Positions 58,754 through 64,000 of a stretch of 64,000 bases of DNA are shown piece by piece. Made by a program: the position numbers and the translations under genes. This DNA comes from Occultella kanbiaonis (GTDB taxonomy: Bacteria; Actinomycetota; Actinomycetes; Actinomycetales; Beutenbergiaceae). Position 1 is the stretch's first letter, and each line of letters begins with the position of its first letter. A model generated the notes under the pieces. It did no database searches. It was not told the DNA's origin and worked only from the letters and a program-made list of their open reading frames with translations. The stretch covers positions 3,410,001 through 3,474,000 of the forward strand of contig NZ_CP046175.1 in assembly GCF_009708215.1 (NCBI RefSeq). The letters are read 5' to 3'.

Positions 58754-59235
58754 GAGCTCGGGGTCTCCGTTCTGGTGCGGATCCGGTTGGTGGTCGGGGT
58801 GTCGGTGACGGCCGCCTGCAGTCGCTGGCAGATCCGGGCCAGGGCGAGCTGGTCGGCCTCGTCCAGACCGGCGTCGACGAGGGCCGAGATGTGGCGCACG
58901 TGCCGTCGTCCGATCTGCTTCTGCTGCTCGGCTCCAGCGTCGGTGAGCGCGACGACCACACCGCGGCCGTCGTCATCGGCCTCGCGCCGGGCGACCAGCC
59001 CGGCGGCGGCCAGGCGGTCGACCATCCGGGACAGGCTCGGCTGCGAGATGAGCAACTGGGCGTTCAGGTCGCGAAGCCGCGCCGCGCCGTCGGGCATCCG
59101 GGAGAGGTTGAACAGCACGTCGTACTCACGCGAGCTGAGCGGTTCGAAGTCGCGCGCGGCCTCGAACCGCCGCATCAGCGTGACCTGCGTGCGGAACAAC
59201 GCCTCCCAGGCCAGTGCGGCCGTCCTGGTGGTCAT
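58750..59235 (-). CDS. MarR-family transcriptional regulator
   Basis: A 161-residue winged-helix regulator. LSSREYDVLFNLSRMPDGAARLRDLNAQLLISQPSLSRMVDRLAAAGLVAR is the MarR DNA-binding core, with the wing in READDDGRGVVVALTDAG. It overlaps its neighbours on both sides by 4 bp. It probably represses the LLM-marR-reductase operon by binding the CATGC-GTTT-GCATG palindrome upstream of the first gene. Ligands of this family are often aromatic or sulfur compounds, or redox signals; no redox cysteine is present. Confidence 0.92.
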   Translation of the reverse strand: MTTRTAALAWEALFRTQVTLMRRFEAARDFEPLSSREYDVLFNLSRMPDGAARLRDLNAQLLISQPSLSRMVDRLAAAGLVARREADDDGRGVVVALTDAGAEQQKQIGRRHVRHISALVDAGLDEADQLALARICQRLQAAVTDTPTTNRIRTRTETPSS

Positions 59236-60368
59236 GATGCGGTGCGACCGGTGACGGTGTCCTTGACGACCTCACGCGGGGTGAGGTCGACCTCGGCGCC
59301 CTTGGCCGCGACCAGCGCCGCGTGCGTGGGGCCGTCCGGCACGTGCGCCGGCCGGTTCTTCGCGAACTCGGCGCGCAGCACCGGCACCACCTCGCCGCCG
59401 AGCAGGTCGAGCTGCTCGAGCACGGTCTTCAGGGGCAGGCCGGCGTGGTCCATCAGGAACAGCTGGCGCTGGTAGTCGCCGAAGGTGTCGCGGAAGGCCA
59501 GGGTGGAGTCGATGACCTCCTGCGGGCTGCCAACGGTCAGCGGGGTCGCGTCGGTGAACTCCTCGAGCGAGGGGCCACCGCCGTAGACCGGCGCGTTGTC
59601 GAAGTACGGACGGAACTCGCGGACCGCGTCCTGGGAGTTCTTGCGCATGAACACCTGCCCGCCGAGGCCGACGATCGCCTGGTCGGCGGTGCCGTGCCCG
59701 TAGTGCTCGAAGCGCTGGCGGTACAGGCCGATCAGCTGCTTGAAGTGCTCCTTCGGCCAGAAGATGTTGTTCGCGAAGAAGCCGTCGCCGTAGAACGCGG
59801 CGAGCTCGGCCACCTGCGGTGAGCGGATCGAGCCGTGCCACACGAACGGGGCGACGCCGTCGAGCGGACGCGGGGTGGACGTGAAGCCCTGCAACGGAGT
59901 CCGGAAGCGGCCCTCCCAGTCCACGACCTCCTCATCCCACAGCTGGCGCAGGAGCTGGTAGTTCTCGACGGTCAGCGGGATCGCCTGGCGGATGTCCTTG
60001 CCGAACCAGGGATACACCGGGCCGGTGTTGCCGCGGCCGAGCATCACGTCCGCCCGACCGTCGGAGACGTGCTGGAGCATCGCGAAGTCCTCGGCGATCT
60101 TCACCGGGTCGCTCGTCGTGATCAGGGTCGTCGAGGTGGACAGGATGATCTTGGACGTCTGCGCGGCGATGTAACCGAGCATCGTGGTCGGCGAGGAGGG
60201 GATGAACGGCGGGTTGTGGTGCTCCCCCGTCGCGAACACGTCCAGACCGACGTCCTCGGCGTGCTTGGCGATCGTCAGGATCGCCTTGATCCGCTCACCC
60301 TCGGTGGGCGTCTTGCCGGTGGTCGGATCCGTGGTGACGTCCCCGACGGTGAAGATCCCGAACTGCAT
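59232..60368 (-). CDS. LLM class flavin-dependent oxidoreductase (CE1758 family)
   Basis: A 378-residue luciferase-like monooxygenase. The N-terminus MQFGIFTVGDVTTDPTTGKT, ATGEHHNPPFIPSSP, and the flavin-site region ADVMLGRGNTGPVYPWFGKD place it in the CE1758 group, whose members use reduced FMN and oxygen; the substrate is unknown. It is paired with its FMN reductase two genes downstream. ATG at 60368 follows GGAGGAG. A MarR-type palindrome lies about 20 bp upstream of the start codon. Confidence 0.92.
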   Translation of the reverse strand: MQFGIFTVGDVTTDPTTGKTPTEGERIKAILTIAKHAEDVGLDVFATGEHHNPPFIPSSPTTMLGYIAAQTSKIILSTSTTLITTSDPVKIAEDFAMLQHVSDGRADVMLGRGNTGPVYPWFGKDIRQAIPLTVENYQLLRQLWDEEVVDWEGRFRTPLQGFTSTPRPLDGVAPFVWHGSIRSPQVAELAAFYGDGFFANNIFWPKEHFKQLIGLYRQRFEHYGHGTADQAIVGLGGQVFMRKNSQDAVREFRPYFDNAPVYGGGPSLEEFTDATPLTVGSPQEVIDSTLAFRDTFGDYQRQLFLMDHAGLPLKTVLEQLDLLGGEVVPVLRAEFAKNRPAHVPDGPTHAALVAAKGAEVDLTPREVVKDTVTGRTAS

Positions 60369-60388
60369 CTGAACTCCTCCTCGATCTT

Positions 60389-60410
60389 CATGCGTTTGCA
60401 TGATTCTACG
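60389..60410 (-). promoter_or_regulatory. MarR-type operator and -10 box of the LLM operon
   Basis: CATGC (60389-60393) and GCATG (60398-60402) flank GTTT in a perfect palindrome. On the minus strand TAGAAT (60403-60408) lies directly upstream of it and fits a -10 box, so a bound dimer would cover the transcription start. A TTGACA (60413-60418) is only 4 bp from TAGAAT, too close to act as its -35 element. Confidence 0.6.
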
Positions 60411-60522
60411 GGTGTCAACGCACGACGGCGTCAGGTATTCCCGGCGGGTCGCTCGCCTTGGTCGTGGCGTGCGCCACAACGTCCCGCCGACGGCGGAGGG
60501 TCGGCTCGGCCTGTCGGCTCGC

Positions 60523-60586
60523 CGCTCGAACGCGAGGCTGTTGGCTCCGATCCGACGAGACGGGGCAACAATCTCGCGTTCAAGCG
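60523..60586. terminator. Long imperfect hairpin after the FGGY kinase gene
   Basis: Arms of 21 bp (60523-60543 and 60566-60586) match at 18 positions, with GAACGCGAG/CTCGCGTTC as the perfect core and a 22-base loop. It lies 26 bp downstream of the minus-strand kinase gene and can terminate that operon. Its length and drifting arms also resemble a dispersed hairpin repeat. The stretch 60420-60522 has nothing that I can support. Confidence 0.6.
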
Positions 60587-60611
60587 CGACCCCGGTCGGT
60601 CGGCCGGTCGG

Positions 60612-62183
60612 TCAGGGGCGGGCGGCCTCGAGGACGTCGGCCACCTCGGCGAGGGAGCGGATCAGCGCCGGCAGGCGCTTGCGGCGCGCGTCGTAACCCG
60701 CGACCACGTCGGCGGGCACCGGGACGTCAGTGCCGCCGTCGACCCCGCCGTCGACGCCGGGACCACCGACCGCCCGCAGCGCCGTGGCCAGGTCGGCGGC
60801 GCCGTCGAGGGCGTACCAGCCCAGCGCCGCGGCACCGAGCGCGGTGCCACCGGCGTCCGAGGCGATCGCGAACGGCCGGCCGATCGTGGCGGCCATGACC
60901 TCGCGCCACAACTCAGCCCGGAACGGGCCCCCGGTGGCGCGCACGGCCCGAACGGGGGCCACCGCGTCCAACAGGTCCACGATCGTGGCGACCTGCAGGC
61001 AGACCCCCTCGACCGCCGCCCGCAGGAAGTGGGCCCGGCCGTGGTGGTGGCGCACCCCGAGGAACGCGCCGGTCAGGTCCGGGTCCCACAGCGGTGCCCG
61101 CTCCGAGAGCACGTAAGGGAGCATCACGAGTCCGTCCGCGCCCGGCGGGACCTGGGATGCGAGCGCGAGGAGCTCGGTGTCCGCGTGGCCGTGCGCGAGC
61201 AGGTCCGGGGTGAACGTCTCCCCCGCCCAGCGCAGCGTGATCCCGCCGTTGCTGACGGCGCCGCCGAGGACCCACAGGTCCTCGGTGAGGGCGTAGCAGA
61301 ACAGCCGGCCGGCGTCGTCGGTCACCGGCTCGTTGACGGCCATCCGGACCGCGCCGCTGGTGCCCAGGGACAGGCCGGCGATCCCGGGCGTGATCGCGCC
61401 GGTGCCCAGGTTGCCGAGCGGGCCGTCCGCCGCGCCGACGGCCACGGGCAGCCCGGCGGTCAAGCCCGTCGCGTCCGCCACGCCGTTGGTCAGGGGCAGG
61501 GTGGCGGTGGTGGGCAGCACCTCGGGGAGCTGGTCGGCGCTGACGCCGGCCAGGTCGAGGGCCAGCGGGGACCAGGCCCGGGTGTGCACGTCGAGCAGCC
61601 CGGTGGCGGAGGCGCTGGAGAGCTCGGTGACCAGGCGTCCGGTCAGGTGGGCGAGGACCAGGTCCTTCAGGCCGACCCAGCGACGCACCCGCGCGGCCAG
61701 CTCCGGCTCGTGCCGGGCGAACCAGATGAGCTTGACCAGCGGGCTCATCGGGTGGACCGGCGTGCCGGTCAGCCGGAGCAGTTCCGCGCCGCGGCCGGCC
61801 GCACGCAGTTCGCGTGCCTGGGCTGCCGAACGCGCGTCGGCCCACGTGATCAGCGGGGTGAGCGGCCCCCCGTCGGCGTCGAGCCCGATGAGCCCGTGCA
61901 TCGCGGCGGACACCGACAGGCCGAGGACCCGGCGCTCGCCCAGCTGGGCGACGACATCGGCGAGCGCCGCGTCGACCCCGGTGAGGATCGCGGCGGGGTC
62001 CTGCACCTGCCAGCCCGGGCGGGGCTGCTCGAGCGGGTATTCGCGCTGTGCCGCCGCGACCGAGGCCCCGACGGCGGTGGTGGAGCGGCCCTCCCCGGCG
62101 GCGTCGGCCACCTCGAAGGCGGCCACCTTCGCGGCCGTGGTGCCGACGTCGAGGCCGATCAGCACCGGGAGAGCACCAACCAC
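60612..62183 (-). CDS. FGGY-family carbohydrate kinase (probable gluconokinase)
   Basis: A 523-residue sugar kinase with the actin-like ATPase fold. LIGLDVGTTAAKVAAFEV is the phosphate-1 motif and GLSLGTSGAVRMAVN the phosphate-2 region; the FGGY signature region is GVRHHHGRAHFLRAAVEGV. The substrate region MHGLIGLDADGGPLTPLITWADARS follows Bacillus-type gluconokinases more closely than xylulokinases. Its neighbours are fructuronate reductase and uronate isomerase, so gluconate, or a keto-deoxy sugar derived from uronates, are both possible substrates. An internal Gly/Val/Asp-rich repeat (GGPGVDGGVDGGTDVP) near the C-terminus is unusual. Confidence 0.85.
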   Translation of the reverse strand: MVGALPVLIGLDVGTTAAKVAAFEVADAAGEGRSTTAVGASVAAAQREYPLEQPRPGWQVQDPAAILTGVDAALADVVAQLGERRVLGLSVSAAMHGLIGLDADGGPLTPLITWADARSAAQARELRAAGRGAELLRLTGTPVHPMSPLVKLIWFARHEPELAARVRRWVGLKDLVLAHLTGRLVTELSSASATGLLDVHTRAWSPLALDLAGVSADQLPEVLPTTATLPLTNGVADATGLTAGLPVAVGAADGPLGNLGTGAITPGIAGLSLGTSGAVRMAVNEPVTDDAGRLFCYALTEDLWVLGGAVSNGGITLRWAGETFTPDLLAHGHADTELLALASQVPPGADGLVMLPYVLSERAPLWDPDLTGAFLGVRHHHGRAHFLRAAVEGVCLQVATIVDLLDAVAPVRAVRATGGPFRAELWREVMAATIGRPFAIASDAGGTALGAAALGWYALDGAADLATALRAVGGPGVDGGVDGGTDVPVPADVVAGYDARRKRLPALIRSLAEVADVLEAARP

Positions 62184-62188
62184 CGGGG

Positions 62189-63571
62189 CTACTCCTGGAT
62201 CGCCGCAGCCTGGGCGACGACGGCCGCGACCAGGTCCGCGTCCGCGCCCAGGTCCGCCTGGAGCGTGTTCAGGACCGCGGGCACGACGTCGTCAAGCTCG
62301 CCCGCGTTCGCGGCGTCCTGCGCCGGGCCGGCGCCGGGGTCCTTGACCGGGGCACCGACGCCACGCAGGTGCAGCACCCACCCGGCGAGGGTGGTGGCCG
62401 CACCCACCGGGACCCGCCCGGCGGCCCGCTCGGCGTTCAGGGTGGGCAGCGTGCGCACGGGAAGCTTCTGCGAGCCGTCGCTGGCGATCTGGGCGAGCAG
62501 GTGCCGAACCCGCTCGTTGCGGTAACGGTCCAGGAGTGCGGCGCGGTAGGCGCTCACGTCCCCGACCGGCAGGCCGAGGTTGGCCTGCGCCTCGTCCCAG
62601 AACTGCTCGACCCAGGCCAGGCAGCTGGGGTCCGCGATGGCCTGGTCGATCGTGGTGTGTCCGCGCACGCTGCCCACATAGGCCAGCTGGGAGTGCGAGC
62701 CGTTGAGCAGCCAGAGCTTGCGCCGCTCGTGCGGGGCGACGTCGTCGACGACCTTCGCGCCGGCGTCCTCCCAGCGGGGCCGGCCGGCCGGGAACGCGCC
62801 CGAGATGACCCATTCGCTGAAGGGCTCGGTCGGAACCGGGGACGCGTCGTCATAGCCACGCTCGGCGGCCACGTGCGCGCGGTCGTCGGTGGTCGTGGCC
62901 GGGGTGATCCGGTCCACCATGGACGTCGCGAAGTCGACGTTCGCGTCGGTCCAGTCCACGAGGGACTCGTCGACGAGCGCCGCGAGCTCGGTGACAAGGG
63001 TGCGGGTGACCGAACCGTTCTCGGGCAGGTTGTCGCAGGACAGGATCGTCAGCGGACCGGCCCCGGCGGCCCGGCGGGCGAGCAGCCCGGCGACGAGCTT
63101 GGCCGGCATCGTGGTCACGGGCGAGCGTGGGTCCTCGCGCAGCGCCGAGACGTCGGCGAGCACCTCGGGGCGCCGGGCGTCGAGGTGGTCGCGCTCGCCG
63201 CGCACGTAGCCGTGCTCGGTGACAGTCATCGTGACGATGGCCAGCTCCGGGTCGGCCAGGTAGCCGAGGTAGGCGTCCTGCTCGGACGCGGCGTGCACGG
63301 CGGACAGCGAGCCGACCAGTTCGTAGGAGTCGCCCTCGCGGCCACGCACGACGAGCGTGTACAGGCCGTCCTGTGGGCTGAGCGCCTCCGCCTGATCGGG
63401 ACGGCGACCGGTGAAGGCCGCGATCCCCCACTCGGCGGCGTCCGGCGCGTGGTGGGTGTACCAGGCCTGGTGCGCGCGGTGGAAGTTGCCCACCCCCAGG
63501 TGCACGATGCGCACCGGCGCGGCGGCCGGCGTATCGGGCAGGGATCGGGACAGCCGAGGGGTCGCAGTCAC
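62189..63571 (-). CDS. uxuB: Fructuronate reductase / mannitol dehydrogenase family protein
   Basis: A 460-residue polyol dehydrogenase-type enzyme. IVHLGVGNFHRAHQAWYTHHAPD is the NAD-binding N-terminus, SCDNLPENG and VDRITPATT are conserved, and the catalytic Lys lies in KLWLLNGSHSQLAYVG. Adjacent uronate isomerase and sugar kinase genes favour D-fructuronate as substrate (forming D-mannonate); mannitol is the family alternative. Its start overlaps the uxaC stop by 4 bp and the kinase gene follows after 5 bp, so the three form one operon. Confidence 0.88.
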   Translation of the reverse strand: MTATPRLSRSLPDTPAAAPVRIVHLGVGNFHRAHQAWYTHHAPDAAEWGIAAFTGRRPDQAEALSPQDGLYTLVVRGREGDSYELVGSLSAVHAASEQDAYLGYLADPELAIVTMTVTEHGYVRGERDHLDARRPEVLADVSALREDPRSPVTTMPAKLVAGLLARRAAGAGPLTILSCDNLPENGSVTRTLVTELAALVDESLVDWTDANVDFATSMVDRITPATTTDDRAHVAAERGYDDASPVPTEPFSEWVISGAFPAGRPRWEDAGAKVVDDVAPHERRKLWLLNGSHSQLAYVGSVRGHTTIDQAIADPSCLAWVEQFWDEAQANLGLPVGDVSAYRAALLDRYRNERVRHLLAQIASDGSQKLPVRTLPTLNAERAAGRVPVGAATTLAGWVLHLRGVGAPVKDPGAGPAQDAANAGELDDVVPAVLNTLQADLGADADLVAAVVAQAAAIQE

Positions 63572-64000
63572 AGCTTGAACACCTTTCGCGGGTTGTTCGC
63601 CACCAGGTCGGTGATGGCCTCGAACGCCTCATCCTCGGGCAGCCGGTGCTCGACGACCAACTTCGCGATGTATCCGGCGTCCAGGCGGCGGCTCATGTCG
63701 TGGCGGGCCGGGATGGAGCAGAACGCGCGGGTGTCGTCGATGAAGCCGGACGTGCGAGCGAACCCGGCGGTCTCGGTCACGGCGGCGCGGAACCGCTGGA
63801 TCGCCTCCGGTGCGTCGATGAACCACCACGGCACGCCCACGTACACGGACGGGTAGAACCCGGCCAGCGGCGCGATCTCGCGCGAGTAGACGGTCTCGTC
63901 GATGGTGAACAACACCAGGTGCAGGTTCGGGTGGGTCCCGTAGGCGTTCAACAGCGGCCGCAGCGCGTCGGTGTACTCGACCGCGATCGGGATGTCGCAG
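63568..64000 (-). CDS. uxaC: Glucuronate/uronate isomerase UxaC (partial, N-terminal part off the window)
   Basis: The last 143 codons of a uronate isomerase are present; the gene runs off the right edge. LLNAYGTHPNLHLVLFTIDETVYSREIAPLAGFYPSVYVGVPWWFID, followed by TETAGFARTSGFIDDTRAFC, SIPARHDMSRRLDAGYIAKL and LVANNPRKVFKL are classic UxaC C-terminal motifs, including the conserved Arg/His substrate and metal site residues in ARHD. It interconverts D-glucuronate and D-fructuronate (and galacturonate/tagaturonate), the first step before fructuronate reductase encoded next. Confidence 0.93.
   Translation of the reverse strand, partial: CDIPIAVEYTDALRPLLNAYGTHPNLHLVLFTIDETVYSREIAPLAGFYPSVYVGVPWWFIDAPEAIQRFRAAVTETAGFARTSGFIDDTRAFCSIPARHDMSRRLDAGYIAKLVVEHRLPEDEAFEAITDLVANNPRKVFKL

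Noticed and set aside
60413-60418. TTGACA as -35 box of the LLM operon
   Set aside because: It is only 4 bp from the TAGAAT box; a -35 element should be about 17 bp away, and no suitable -10 lies at the right distance.
59835-62525. Long plus-strand open frame opposite the LLM oxidoreductase and FGGY kinase genes
   Set aside because: Antisense shadow; the minus strand has complete, motif-bearing proteins throughout.

Overview
The window is chromosomal DNA of a very GC-rich actinobacterium. The gene order leuS - comEA - comEC - holA - rpsT - lepA - hemW - hrcA - dnaJ - rsmE, the DUF3097 and MazF-like genes, the mgtA-type mannosyltransferase and the 4-bp overlapping operons fit the order Micrococcales (Beutenbergia/Ruania/Georgenia-like). 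That placement is inferred from gene content, not from a search.

Layout. 1-11,100: a truncated membrane-anchored protein, a DUF2809 protein, a tandem hairpin repeat, rsmE-dnaJ-hrcA behind a CIRCE operator, DUF3097, a proline-rich membrane protein, hemW, lepA and a small membrane protein. 11,100-15,000: a transglutaminase / alpha-E / circularly permuted ATP-grasp operon and a DUF1801 protein. 15,000-26,750: a tightly overlapped minus-strand operon. It encodes a branched-chain-amino-acid-type ABC importer, an acyl-CoA synthetase, a TetR regulator, 3-hydroxybutyrate dehydrogenase, an alpha/beta hydrolase and a two-subunit 3-oxoacid CoA-transferase. A thiolase is divergent, across a 22-bp palindrome. 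Together these can take 3-hydroxybutyrate (perhaps released from esters or oligomers) through acetoacetate and acetoacetyl-CoA to acetyl-CoA. 26,800-33,060: MazF-like protein, rpsT, mgtA-like mannosyltransferase, a phosphotransferase, holA and comEC.

33,190-44,780: an integrated element of about 11.6 kb splits comEA inside its helix-hairpin-helix codons; the 3' part of comEA lies at 33,061-33,192 and the 5' part at 44,756-45,640. The element encodes a large serine integrase, an FtsK/TraB-like DNA pump with C-terminal membrane helices, and a primase-polymerase/ATPase replication protein. The replication gene ends in an array of inverted ACCTGTCCCC repeats, a candidate origin. There is also a phage-zinc-finger protein and a terminase small subunit, but no capsid, portal, tail or large terminase genes. 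Unrecognised cargo genes sit at the right end. This combination lies between an actinomycete integrative element (AICE) and a phage satellite (PICI-like), and is the most unusual system in the window.

44,780-64,000: a HerA-like ATPase, an MFS transporter behind six helically phased GTTGYY repeats, a phosphotransferase, and leuS. leuS is preceded by a 12-codon leader peptide with three consecutive Leu codons and attenuator hairpins. Then come a LacI / orphan sugar-binding lipoprotein / sulfatase operon with two LacI-type operators, an LLM oxidoreductase - MarR - FMN reductase operon with a MarR-type operator, and the start of a hexuronate/gluconate operon (FGGY kinase, fructuronate reductase, truncated uronate isomerase).
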